NCBI RefSeq assembly: GCF_008974145.1
Contig: NZ_BJKP01000002.1
Location: forward strand, 124,001-188,000
Direction of reading: 5' to 3'
Source of the DNA: Microcystis aeruginosa NIES-4325
GTDB taxonomy: Bacteria > Cyanobacteriota > Cyanobacteriia > Cyanobacteriales > Microcystaceae
DNA: 64,000 bases
The translations under genes and the position numbers were made by a program. Below the pieces are notes generated by a model. That model worked only from the letters and a program-made list of their open reading frames with translations. It searched no databases and had not been told where the DNA came from. Positions 35,869 to 44,129 of the stretch are shown one piece after another; position 1 is the first letter of the stretch, and every line of letters starts with the position of its first letter.

Positions 35869-36081
35869 ATGAGTGAAATTAGCGTCGGGGGAAAAGTCCG
35901 TCTGATTGCCATTCCCCCTTACCTGAAAACCGCCGATCCTATGCCTATGTTACGGCCGCCGGATCTGCTCGATATCGACAATATCGGCACGGTGATCGAT
36001 CGCCGGCCGGGGGGTTATTGGGGTGTAAAATTCGATCGAGGCTCATTTCTACTCGATAGCAAATATTTAGAAGCCATTTAA
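35869..36081 (+). CDS. sipA: SipA, regulator of the histidine kinase NblS
   Basis: A 70-residue SH3-like beta protein of the DUF3148 family. The blocks VRLIAIPPYLKTADPMPMLR and IGTVIDRRPGGYWGVKF are diagnostic. SipA binds the kinase NblS (Hik33), which controls high-light and nutrient responses including PSI and phycobilisome genes, and stimulates its activity. I chose the ATG at 35869 (MSEISVGGKVRL) because family members begin there; an ATG nine codons upstream is possible. Confidence 0.9.
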   Translation: MSEISVGGKVRLIAIPPYLKTADPMPMLRPPDLLDIDNIGTVIDRRPGGYWGVKFDRGSFLLDSKYLEAI

Positions 36082-36212
36082 ACCAGTTAAGTGCATCCCA
36101 GTCAAGACAACTTTTAACCAAGGTAAAACTATCGGTCATTGGCTGCCAGGAACTGCCTGCTTGGATGATTAAATCTCTGAAACAAAAAATTATACCCAGT
36201 AAATCAGTCTAG

Positions 36213-37919
36213 TTAGATCCAAGTGATCGGTAATCCAGAATAATAACCTAAATTTATGGAACTATGCTCTGTTTCCCAATCTAAAACCTGTTCCACACGC
36301 TGATAAATTGCCGCCGCTTCCTCACTAGAATTGCCGATACAAGTTAACCCTAATTTACCAAATTCTGACAGCGCACCCATGAGATGAAAAACTGTTCCTG
36401 TTTTACTGCTACTATCAAAATGCAAGCGATGTTTAGCAATAATATCCATTAAATCATCGGGAAGTAAACCTTTGTATTGGGGTTTGTGGAGATTATCGGA
36501 GGCAATATAGTATTTTTCCTGGTGAGGTTGACTAAAAAATAATCCAGTTTCTCGATCGTATTCACCATTAGTTAAAAGCTTCAAAGTCATGAAAGGATGC
36601 GTAGTTCCTCCCTTTCGCAGATTAATTTCGATCGCCTGTAAATCCCAGAGTAAAGTTTCCGGATTTTTCACAGCGACGAAATCAACTCCATAGCGTTCAA
36701 TTGCCCCCTTGGCTGCCAGAATTTCCCCTATTTTTAGTCCTAATTCCTGTAATTGTAGGCGATAATTTTCATCAGCAGGAAAATGACAACCCAGATAAAT
36801 TTGACCATCGGGACCTCCTAAAATTTGATCGTGAGTGGAAAGAATATTTACTTCTCCCGTGGGTGTAATATAACCCTGCACACTCGGCGATCGCTTTTCT
36901 TCTCCTTCGATAAAAGCTTCGACAATTGCCCCTAATTCAGCAATTCTGACGGAAAAACTCTCCCAATTTTCATCGCTTGCTTGAAAACTCATCTTGTCTA
37001 ATTGCTTAGCCAAGAGATTCATTCTCTCGCTTAAATCTAGGCTATTATTATCAACAATTTCCCCTAAAGGACGTAAATCTAAAACCGCATTTCCTTCTCC
37101 CGATAACCCCTCATTTAACTTCACTACCATGCGTTTTAATTGCGGTTGACGAGACCACAAACTAGCGGCCTCATACAACAAATCCTTAACCGTATTTACC
37201 TGTAAACTACCGTCAGGATGGGGAATATTACCTTGACTAAAAATCTCGCGACTGCCACTTTTAGAACCCCAATACAATAAATCTGGACTACAGGCAAATA
37301 AAGGAATATCTAATTGTAAAGACAATTCTCGCTCTAAATTAGTAGAATTAAAACAAACCATATAGGCACGATCTCGACGTAACGCTTGCCGGATTCTTTC
37401 TACTAAGCGCGGTCTTTCCAGAATTTTTTGGGTTAAAGGTTGAAAAGAGTTATCGTGAGTTGTCAGTAATAAAAGACGGTTATTAGCATGGGAAAAAGGA
37501 ATCCCCGGTAACAATTGCAGGTAATAATCAATCACCATCCGCGCCAATGGCTGCGCTGTTACATAGATTAAACGAGTTTTCGGGTGTCGCAACCGAATCA
37601 GAGAAAATAATAATCTTTCTTCGTAATGTAAAAAACCCGCCACTTTTTGACCGACTCTCTGATCGATACTAAAAGAAGGGACAACTAGGATATCATAATC
37701 GCACTCATCCGATTCGGGAACATTTTCTCCCTGCCAAATCTCTTTTAATTTTTCTTGTAATTCTTGATACCGCAGCCGCTTTCCCAGCATCAAATCTCTA
37801 TCTAACAGCATGGTTTGTCCCACCTCTGTGGTTGCAGACATCTGTATCTTATCGATTTTTAGAGCCTGTCGTCTCCAGTGTCTTTCTTTTCTTAATATTT
37901 CGCCAATACCTGTGATCAT
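36213..37919 (-). CDS. PGM1-related peptide ligase (ATP-grasp)
   Basis: A 568-residue soluble protein. The N-terminal half (about 75-230) contains DYDILVVPSFSIDQRVGQKV and ERLLFSLIRLRHPKTRLIYV. The C-terminal half is an ATP-grasp-like ligase region with LKRMVVKLNEGLSGEGNAVL (ATP-binding lysine and glycine loop), VEAFIEGEEKRSPSVQGYIT, and LQAIEINLRKGGTTHPFMTL, in which E and N would bind magnesium. This matches proteins annotated as peptide ligase PGM1-related, named after the pheganomycin ligase. Relatives are common in cyanobacteria; their product is unknown. The first ATG lies only a few bases after the psaJ terminator, so translation may begin at the ATG near 37841. Confidence 0.82.
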   Translation of the reverse strand: MITGIGEILRKERHWRRQALKIDKIQMSATTEVGQTMLLDRDLMLGKRLRYQELQEKLKEIWQGENVPESDECDYDILVVPSFSIDQRVGQKVAGFLHYEERLLFSLIRLRHPKTRLIYVTAQPLARMVIDYYLQLLPGIPFSHANNRLLLLTTHDNSFQPLTQKILERPRLVERIRQALRRDRAYMVCFNSTNLERELSLQLDIPLFACSPDLLYWGSKSGSREIFSQGNIPHPDGSLQVNTVKDLLYEAASLWSRQPQLKRMVVKLNEGLSGEGNAVLDLRPLGEIVDNNSLDLSERMNLLAKQLDKMSFQASDENWESFSVRIAELGAIVEAFIEGEEKRSPSVQGYITPTGEVNILSTHDQILGGPDGQIYLGCHFPADENYRLQLQELGLKIGEILAAKGAIERYGVDFVAVKNPETLLWDLQAIEINLRKGGTTHPFMTLKLLTNGEYDRETGLFFSQPHQEKYYIASDNLHKPQYKGLLPDDLMDIIAKHRLHFDSSSKTGTVFHLMGALSEFGKLGLTCIGNSSEEAAAIYQRVEQVLDWETEHSSINLGYYSGLPITWI

Positions 37920-37925
37920 TGCCCT

Positions 37926-37962
37926 TAAAAAGGGGATACAGTGGACTCTGTATCCCCTTTAA
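37926..37962 (-). terminator. Intrinsic terminator of psaF-psaJ
   Basis: A 13-bp near-perfect stem, AAAGGGGATACAG ... CTGTATCCCCTTT, with T run on the minus strand (CCCCTTTTT), 17 bases after the psaJ stop. Confidence 0.88.
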
Positions 37963-37978
37963 TCACCTGAGATTGCCT

Positions 37979-38107
37979 TTAACCTAGCGGGTGGAATAAG
38001 AGATCGGGATAAAAGCGATTAAATTCGATTAAAATCCCGGCAGTGAAAGTCAGCAGCGCCATAATTAACACGGGTGCGGACGAGAGAAATTTAGTAAGTC
38101 CTTCCAT
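37979..38107 (-). CDS. psaJ: Photosystem I subunit IX
   Basis: A 42-residue membrane protein beginning [20 protein letters not shown] and ending [13 protein letters not shown], typical of PsaJ with its single helix and the Glu-Phe-Asn-Arg-Phe (EFNRF) motif. It lies at the PSI periphery next to PsaF and stabilises it and some chlorophylls. It follows psaF by 45 bases on the same strand, the usual psaFJ operon, and a strong terminator follows. Confidence 0.97.
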   Translation of the reverse strand: MEGLTKFLSSAPVLIMALLTFTAGILIEFNRFYPDLLFHPLG

Positions 38108-38152
38108 CTGAGTTCTCCTAGGGAATAAAAAGTCAAGGGTTTGACACAAAAA

Positions 38153-38647
38153 TTAACGAGGGGAAACGGTAATTTCCGAATCCTTAACGGTTAATTTACC
38201 AGAAGTGGCTTCTTGTAAAGCCGCCAACGGCCAGAGGAACCCCGTTAACATTTTGCTCAAAGCGAGGGGAACATCGATGATGATTTCCTTCATTTCGGCA
38301 TCTTTGCTGTCGCGCACGGCGATTAAATAGGCCCGACCAACCCAACCGATCCAACCAGCAATGTACAGGAATAGGATGCTAGGGATAAAGAAATCGCCCA
38401 TGTGATCCCAACGACCATCAACAATTAGGTGCGGATAGCCTTCCGGTCCACAGAGAGCTTGGGAGTAGGTTTGAGCGCGCTTGGCTCCCGATTCGGGGTC
38501 AGGAGTGGTGTTGCGGAAACTCTTCGCTTTTTGTAGGAAAGCGGGATTTTCGCTACAAGGGGTCAGATTGGACAAATCAGCCGACGCTGGAGCGGCAAAG
38601 GTGAACCAGAGAGATAGCACCAGGGCCAGAGCGAACAATTTTCGCAT
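38153..38647 (-). CDS. psaF: Photosystem I subunit III
   Basis: A 164-residue PSI subunit. The N-terminal signal [20 protein letters not shown] targets the lumen, and the mature part starts [20 protein letters not shown] with the lumenal Cys pair (PCSEN and QALCGPEG). One membrane helix follows ([20 protein letters not shown]), then [20 protein letters not shown]. In algae it docks plastocyanin or cytochrome c6; in cyanobacteria the docking role is weaker. First gene of psaFJ. Confidence 0.97.
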   Translation of the reverse strand: MRKLFALALVLSLWFTFAAPASADLSNLTPCSENPAFLQKAKSFRNTTPDPESGAKRAQTYSQALCGPEGYPHLIVDGRWDHMGDFFIPSILFLYIAGWIGWVGRAYLIAVRDSKDAEMKEIIIDVPLALSKMLTGFLWPLAALQEATSGKLTVKDSEITVSPR

Positions 38648-38779
38648 AAATTGTTTCCTTTTGTTACGAAATATGAAGTTCTTTGTTCAAAAAGCGAACA
38701 ATTTGATCGTACACGGAAAAAATCTTACTCCTATGAGGGGTACGAGTAAAGTTTCTATTACAAAACTATACGCAAAGCT

Positions 38780-39199
38780 TCAGACCCCGGTGATATGAAC
38801 CACCACTTGCCTTTGGTGACGACTCTGACGATGTTCCCAGAGATAGATACCTTGCCAGATCCCTAAAACTAATTTACCCCTAGCGATCGGGATTTGTTCC
38901 GATGTCTGGGTTAGGACCGAGCGAATGTGCGCGGGCATATCGTCTGGCCCTTCGGTAGAGTGATAGTAGAGACTGCTATCTTCCGGGACTAACTTGGCGA
39001 AGAAATTGGCCAAATCGGTGAGAACATCGGGATCGGCATTTTCTTGGATCAGCAAAGAAGCGGAGGTGTGACAGACAAATATACTGCATAATCCCGTCGT
39101 TATGCCCGATTCAGCCACGATCGCCTCTATGGGGGCAGTGAGACGATGGAAATTCTTGGGACTGGTGGTAATCGTCAGGGATTTTTGATATTGACGCAT
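38780..39199 (-). CDS. YjbQ family protein
   Basis: A 139-residue protein of the YjbQ/UPF0047 fold. Conserved blocks are LCSIFVCHTSASLLIQENAD, YYHSTEGPDDMPAHIRSVLT (with Asp and His likely binding metal) and GTWQGIYLWEHR-type LGIWQGIYLWEHR. Family members have weak thiamine-phosphate synthase activity when overproduced; true function is unknown. It starts 11 bases after the cobA stop on the same strand, so co-transcription is likely. Confidence 0.88.
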   Translation of the reverse strand: MRQYQKSLTITTSPKNFHRLTAPIEAIVAESGITTGLCSIFVCHTSASLLIQENADPDVLTDLANFFAKLVPEDSSLYYHSTEGPDDMPAHIRSVLTQTSEQIPIARGKLVLGIWQGIYLWEHRQSRHQRQVVVHITGV

Positions 39200-39209
39200 G
39201 GCAACCGAA

Positions 39210-40010
39210 TCAGGGAGAAATGGGGGTAGGGGGGATTGTCCTGGAGAGCAAAGGTTGTCCCGCTTGCAAGAGATCGTGAAGGTTCACCACTGCCCCGATA
39301 ACAGCGATCGCAGGGGATTCAAAGCCAGTGGCTTCGATCTGATCCCTAATTGTGCTGAAAGTACCGATTAACTGCTGTTGTTGCGGTGTTGTTCCCCAGC
39401 GAATCAGGGCGATCGGTGTTTCTGGACTTCTGCCGGCCTTGGTTAACTCGCCGATAATATAGGGTAAATTATGCACACCCATATAAACGACAATTGTTTC
39501 CGCACCATGGGCGATCGCTGACCAGTTAACCTGGGGACGATATTTACCCGCCATCTCGTGGCCGGTGACGAAGGTAACGGAAGAACTATAATCGCGATGG
39601 GTGAGGGGAATACCGGCGTAGGCAGGCACGGCAATTCCTGAAGTGATCCCCGGCACGATCTCGACGCTAATTCCGGCCGCGATCAGATCGAGCATTTCTT
39701 CACCCCCGCGACCGAAAACAAAGGGATCACCCCCTTTAAGACGAACAACCACGGCATTAGTCTGGGCCTTTTGGATCAGTAAAGCTGTGATTTCCTCCTG
39801 TACTAGAGAATGACGACCGCGACGCTTACCCCCATGGATTTGTTCGGCCCTGGGGTTAATCATGGCTAGAATCGAGGGACTGACTAGGGCATCATAGAGG
39901 ACAACATCGGCATTTTCTAAGAGAACTTTCGCTTTTAAGGTCAACAAACCGGGATCTCCGGGACCTGCACCGACGAGATAGACCTTACCACAACTTTCTG
40001 ATTGATTCAT
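39210..40010 (-). CDS. cobA: Uroporphyrinogen-III C-methyltransferase
   Basis: Methylates uroporphyrinogen III at C2 and C7 using SAM, giving precorrin-2, the branch point to siroheme and cobalamin. 266 residues, single-domain form without the CysG oxidase/chelatase part, which fits with the separate chelatase at 16.4 kb. Motifs: KVYLVGAGPGDPGLLTLKA, VVRLKGGDPFVFGRGGEE, VPGITSGIAVPAYAGIPLTH and YMGVHNLPYI. Normal length. No riboswitch seen upstream. Confidence 0.95.
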   Translation of the reverse strand: MNQSESCGKVYLVGAGPGDPGLLTLKAKVLLENADVVLYDALVSPSILAMINPRAEQIHGGKRRGRHSLVQEEITALLIQKAQTNAVVVRLKGGDPFVFGRGGEEMLDLIAAGISVEIVPGITSGIAVPAYAGIPLTHRDYSSSVTFVTGHEMAGKYRPQVNWSAIAHGAETIVVYMGVHNLPYIIGELTKAGRSPETPIALIRWGTTPQQQQLIGTFSTIRDQIEATGFESPAIAVIGAVVNLHDLLQAGQPLLSRTIPPTPISP

Positions 40011-40280
40011 AGATACTGGGGAGAAAATTCTTGCTTCGATCGAATGCGCTTGATCCCTACTTTATTGTGACTGGGACAAAATTTGGTATTTTTAGCTACA
40101 GTTACTCGGCGATCATGCGCTTTCTTCATGAAGAATTATAATTTTAACATTACTTAACCTTTCATCTAGCGATCGCTCTGATCCTAAATCCCGTTCAACA
40201 GGTATGGGGGAGAGCGGGTTTTTTAAGTGGGATTGGGAGTTAATCATGCTATTAAAAACCGATTCAGTATAACGGTGAAG
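40011..40280. other. Intergenic with a degenerate repeat C-like stretch
   Basis: The end of this gap (CTATTAAAAACCGATTCAGT followed by ATAACGG) looks like a worn right end of repeat C (TTTAATAACCAGATTTAGTA). Otherwise no gene is seen. Confidence 0.35.
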
Positions 40281-40571
40281 TTAGGCAATTGGTACGACTT
40301 GGAGGCGTAACCCAAGTGATTGTAAGACCTTAAGAACTGTGGCAAACTCTGGATTGCCTTCGATTGACAAAGCTTTATAGAGACTTTCACGCCCCAACCC
40401 TGTTTCACGGGCAATATGTGTCATCCCTTTAGATCGAGCAATATCACCTAATGCTGCTACCACTAAGCTTGGATCGCCATCTTCAAGAGCTGCTTCAAGA
40501 TATGCAGCTATATCTTCTTTTGTTTCGAGATGTTCTGCCGCATCCCAAGGATAGGTTTGGATAGTAGCCAT
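40281..40571 (-). CDS. Antitoxin of HI1420 type (HTH)
   Basis: A 96-residue helix-turn-helix antitoxin. EDIAAYLEAALEDGDPSLVV then ALGDIARSKGMTHIARETGL, in which RSKGMTHIARETGLGRESLY is the HTH, and a C-terminal LQSLGLRLQV. This matches the putative addiction module antidote family (HI1420). It follows the toxin gene after 9 bases, the toxin-first order of this family. Likely represses its own promoter. Confidence 0.88.
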   Translation of the reverse strand: MATIQTYPWDAAEHLETKEDIAAYLEAALEDGDPSLVVAALGDIARSKGMTHIARETGLGRESLYKALSIEGNPEFATVLKVLQSLGLRLQVVPIA

Positions 40572-40580
40572 GAAAATCTC

Positions 40581-40871
40581 CTATAAGTCTTGTGCTAAAT
40601 TTAATGCTGTTTTGATGTCCCGTTCTTGAGTTTGCTTATCTCCTCCTGCCAAGAGGATGATCAAGGTCTCGCCTCGCTGAATGAAATACACCCGATAGCC
40701 TTGGCCATAATCGATCCGCAGTTCCGATACACCTTTTCCTACTGGTTTAACATCGCCTGGATTGCCCATAGACAGGCGACGAACACGAATGTCTATACGT
40801 GCTTTTGCTTGGCGATCCCGCAAATTGCTAAACCACTGAGAGTAGGTTTCGGTCTGGCGAATTTCAATCAT
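40581..40871 (-). CDS. RelE/ParE-type toxin of HI1419 type
   Basis: A 96-residue toxin of the RelE/ParE fold, family HI1419 (phage-derived Gp49-like). Visible blocks: ETYSQWFSNLRDRQAKARID, SELRIDYGQGYRVYFIQRGE and LILLAGGDKQTQERDIKTAL. The GDK.TQ.RDI end is diagnostic. Probably an mRNA interferase or gyrase poison; target unknown. Toxin precedes antitoxin on the same strand. Confidence 0.88.
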   Translation of the reverse strand: MIEIRQTETYSQWFSNLRDRQAKARIDIRVRRLSMGNPGDVKPVGKGVSELRIDYGQGYRVYFIQRGETLIILLAGGDKQTQERDIKTALNLAQDL

Positions 40872-41006
40872 GCCTTAAGTGTATCCTATGGGATACAGAA
40901 GGACAAGCAATAAAAATAAGGTGCGTTACATTTTATGAACGCACCCTACCAGATCGGCGTGCTGCTACGCAGTGCCTTCGGCATCGCACTTAATTAAGGA
41001 TAAAAA

Positions 41007-41285
41007 CTAGGCTTTAACTTTTAAAGGAAATCTCTCAGGATTTTTAATAATTTCTTTGCTTAAATCTACATCTAAATCTGGCCAATAAAAATGATTAGGA
41101 AAAGGCTCTTGTATATTTAAAATTTTTCTAATAGGGACATCTTGAAACCAAGGAAAATCTTGATAAGAAAGAAACATTTCTTCATTGTTTGCCAGAATCC
41201 ATATTCCATGGGAAGAAATATGAGTTACTTCAGCTTGAGAAGTGTTTTGTCCAAGCATTTTAAAGTTCATTTTGTCGTTCCTCAA
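41007..41285 (-). CDS. DUF2442 domain protein
   Basis: A 92-residue protein. SHGIWILANNEEMFLSYQDF PWF-type core and WPDLDVDLSKEIIKNPERF at the end are characteristic of DUF2442, a small family often paired with DUF4160 in possible toxin-antitoxin loci. No DUF4160 gene is upstream; a 29-codon open stretch reading INHLQAIETIIEERQNEL overlaps its start and may be the remnant of a partner. MNFKMLGQ (41270) is an equally possible start. Confidence 0.75.
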   Translation of the reverse strand: MRNDKMNFKMLGQNTSQAEVTHISSHGIWILANNEEMFLSYQDFPWFQDVPIRKILNIQEPFPNHFYWPDLDVDLSKEIIKNPERFPLKVKA

Positions 41286-41538
41286 TAATAGTTTCTATCG
41301 CTTGAAGATGATTGATGCTTACCCTTTGTTTATTAAAGCAAATATTCAGTTAAAAATACAAGAGGGAGAAGCAAGAGCCTAAAAATCCCCCTCAACTGGT
41401 CTAAAATTAAGGAGGAATCAGTTATATAAAAAAGCAATTTAACCGACGTTAGCGGCTTCTTTTTGTCCCGATTGAGTGGATCATGTTTTCCAGTGGATTA
41501 AGCTTTCCTAATCCAGCCAATCGGCGAAGCTTAACTAA

Positions 41539-41572
41539 TAAAAATCCCCCGGTCTTAGGGGGGATTTTTTTC
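41539..41572. terminator. Bidirectional terminator near the lipoxygenase gene
   Basis: AAAAATCCCCC-GGTCTTA-GGGGGGATTTTTTT is a strong stem with A and T runs on both sides, so it can work in both directions. It lies about 55 bases after the lipoxygenase stop. The rest of 41286-41623 has no gene. Confidence 0.75.
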
Positions 41573-41623
41573 AGGGTAAAATAGCAGAACTTGAAAGCCA
41601 AGCTTAGAGATATTATCTTAGAC

Positions 41624-43405
41624 TTAAATGCTGATGCTATTGAGTATTAGAGAAGGTTTTAGATAGGTATAGGGTACGATCCGTTTTTGATTATTAGCAT
41701 CAATCTCTTGTTCGTTCATATTGAGATTTTGCTGAAATTGTCGAAGGAAGCCCGTAATTGTTGCCTGATCACCCTCGGCAAAAACCTCCTCAAACTTCCG
41801 GCCATAGAGTTCTCGAAAAGCTTTATCGTAATAGCCCAATCGATCGTATCGATAGTCGGATAAAGTGAACAGACTTTGTAACTGATCGGCAGCCTTTTTA
41901 TAAGGAGGCAATAGCTGAAGAATGTCTTTTTCGGTAATTGATCCTCTGGCATCTCCAATTATTGATCCTGTAGTATCCTTAATCGCTTCTGGAAGATCAC
42001 AGTAAGCGGCCAAGGGCATATTAGCGGCAAAAGTCATGTAATCATACTGACCATAGTTAACAGCCGAATGCAGTGGCCCGCAGATAAAAATAATTGTGGT
42101 AACGACTTCAATTAAGTCCTCTACATCCGTAAAATTGGCCAGCATTCCCTTCACATTGCCCCCTTGATCTGCCGCAGAATTAGATAATTCTCCGGCCCAT
42201 GCTTGCAATTCTTGATCGTTAGTGATGTCTTGGGGGTTTGGGTAAAAATAACGGAGATAATCAGAAACAAACTGATTAATAGACTGCCAAACCAGCATCC
42301 CATCATCCCGGTAAGGGTAGTGGGGTAGTCGTTCCGTATCATCCATACCCCGGTTACTTATTTCTTTAGGAAAGGCAAAGTCTCGAAGATTCCAGTTTGC
42401 GTAGGCATCCTTAACCAGTGCCATCGATTCGCCCAAGGTGCCGGCCAATAATTCATCCACCGGTCCACCAGGGTTGATCAGTCTCTCTTGTCCCAGATGG
42501 TTGTTCGTTAACATAAATCTTAGGTGCGGCTTGAGCAGAAGGCTGAGGGGATGATTTTCTGCCAGTTGCCGGGCCGTGCCGATCGCGATCGGTTCCATGA
42601 CAAAATGAGTTCGACAGAGATGGGAATTCATCTCGTGGTGATTGCTATCGGCCACCTGAACACAAATTTTAGCAAATAGCCAAGCAAGGGGGTTTTTCTC
42701 AAAAGGAGTATAAAGCTTTTTCGCATTTTCCCCAAATTGGATAGCGATCGGAACTAATTTGCCCCGATCTCTGATGCCACTTTTCCGCCACCAAAAGAAG
42801 GCCCTGGGTTTCGGTAAATATTTTCGCCCTTTGGCATGGGTTCCCCCTTGAACAAAAGAGGGACCCAGATAATTAGCATCCGTACCTGTATAATCGGCAA
42901 TATAAATGTTTCCCTTCTCTAATTCTTGATTTACCTGAAACAATGGCTCGAAGTCTGTCTTAGAACTAGGGATTTGATTGAGAACTTGGGCGCGAGCATC
43001 CCCCGGCTTCAGTAAACGTAATACTAGGGGATTAGCTCCCGATAGACGTTGTTCGGCAAAGGCATCATTGGTTTGATAGACTTTGGCGATTTTGGGTAAG
43101 GGGATAATGGCAAAGAAGTCCTCATAATCTTGTAGCTCATCGAGGGGATCTAAAAAAGATTTGACTTTGACAGCCAGCATATTGGCCGGTAGTTCCGCAG
43201 TTGCCGCCAACCGTTCAGTAATGTACTGAAGGGAAAAGTTTTCCGCTGCAGGCACGGATTCCATGAGGACTAAGGGTGGGAGATACTGATAGTCGTATCT
43301 ATAGGCTTGGCGTTGAAGATTGAGGGAATCAGCCCGCCGATTCGCATCTGGTTCATTTTGGGGCAGACAAGGAGTGGGAGGAGGGGTATTAACCATTCTG
43401 ATCAA
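41624..43405 (-). CDS. Lipoxygenase
   Basis: A 593-residue non-heme iron dioxygenase that adds oxygen to polyunsaturated fatty acids. It lacks the N-terminal PLAT domain, being a compact bacterial form. Iron ligands are seen as the His pair in NHHEMNSHLCRTHFVMEPI (HxxxxH), a third His in PLHSAVNYGQYDYM with Asn nearby, and the required C-terminal Ile (LILNSISI). The segment ARQLAENHPLSLLLKPHLRF is also family-typical. Product chemistry (regiospecificity) cannot be told. Cyanobacterial relatives make hydroperoxides that give volatile aldehydes. Monocistronic, upstream of an IS200/605-type remnant. Confidence 0.93.
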   Translation of the reverse strand: MIRMVNTPPPTPCLPQNEPDANRRADSLNLQRQAYRYDYQYLPPLVLMESVPAAENFSLQYITERLAATAELPANMLAVKVKSFLDPLDELQDYEDFFAIIPLPKIAKVYQTNDAFAEQRLSGANPLVLRLLKPGDARAQVLNQIPSSKTDFEPLFQVNQELEKGNIYIADYTGTDANYLGPSFVQGGTHAKGRKYLPKPRAFFWWRKSGIRDRGKLVPIAIQFGENAKKLYTPFEKNPLAWLFAKICVQVADSNHHEMNSHLCRTHFVMEPIAIGTARQLAENHPLSLLLKPHLRFMLTNNHLGQERLINPGGPVDELLAGTLGESMALVKDAYANWNLRDFAFPKEISNRGMDDTERLPHYPYRDDGMLVWQSINQFVSDYLRYFYPNPQDITNDQELQAWAGELSNSAADQGGNVKGMLANFTDVEDLIEVVTTIIFICGPLHSAVNYGQYDYMTFAANMPLAAYCDLPEAIKDTTGSIIGDARGSITEKDILQLLPPYKKAADQLQSLFTLSDYRYDRLGYYDKAFRELYGRKFEEVFAEGDQATITGFLRQFQQNLNMNEQEIDANNQKRIVPYTYLKPSLILNSISI

Positions 43406-43544
43406 GTTTGAAAAAATTTAGGTAATCGTACCTTGTTTTTTCTTCCTTACATTGATTTCTGAACATTTTTTAATAATTGATTCTCGCTATCACCCATTTT
43501 GATTCTCAACATCCGGCTTTCTTTTTCATCGGAAATTTTGGGTC

Positions 43545-43881
43545 TGAAACCCCGCCGTTCTAGGTTGGCTTTACGTTAGAATTAAAAGGCCAGTCTCGAA
43601 AACCAAGTGGACGGCGCAGCACCTTGAAAACTCGGCTTAGGGGGTTCCGACCAGAAAAGCTTGGCCGGGTAAAAAGTCGCGCGCAAGAAGTACAAGAAGC
43701 TATAGGCGGTCAACGTACCGTGGGACACACGGAATCGGGCTTCTGAAATGGGGCGAAAGTCTGTGGACTCTGTGTAAGACAGTACATGGTTTTTTAACTG
43801 TGGTATGCGACGGTGGTGGAAGCAGAAACTTAAATCGTGAGGTTTAGGAATCGCCGCACTTTTAGGGCGGCGAGGATGTCA
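43545..43881 (+). ncRNA. IS200/IS605-type right end with omega-RNA-like structure, tnpB absent
   Basis: About 335 non-coding bases ending in a strong hairpin CGCCGC-ACTTTTAGG-GCGGCG (43852-43872) followed by AGGATGTC. The GGAATC-(GC-rich hairpin)-GAGGATGTC end is the pattern I associate with right ends of cyanobacterial TnpB elements, where the 3' part is the omega RNA guide scaffold. Just upstream is a GAAGCAGAAACTTAAATCGT stretch and a GGGGCGAAAGTCTGTGGACT stretch also typical of tnpB 3' ends. No tnpB or tnpA frame is left. The left limit is only approximate. A solo right end is the likeliest reading; a group II intron fragment is less likely. Confidence 0.5.
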
Positions 43882-43995
43882 ACTGGCAACAAATATCAGA
43901 ACGGGAATATCAATATCAGAAACTCCTCGGGTTTCTAAATCCCAGACAAATTGTTCAAAATTAGGATACTCTGACAAACATTCTTGAATAAACAT
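43879..43995 (-). pseudogene. ORF truncated at the right end of the element
   Basis: A 38-codon frame FIQECLSEYPNFEQFVWDLE followed by TRGVSDIDIPVLIFVAS. The stop TGA is formed by GATGTCA at the element boundary, so the reading frame was probably cut by insertion of the element. Family not recognised. Confidence 0.35.
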
Positions 43996-44129
43996 GGGTA
44001 CAGCAAAAAAAGTTAAGGGATGTATCTATTGATAGATAAGGGGTTTTGGCTATTGCAGTAGATATGTTTGGAGTCAGTTCAGGTTGATAAGAAAGGCTGT
44101 AATAGACAAAAATAGTCAAAACATTTATA

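Noticed and set aside
43545-43880. Group II intron fragment
   Set aside because: No domain V-type hairpin or intron 5' start was found, while the end matches the right boundary of IS200/605-type elements better.
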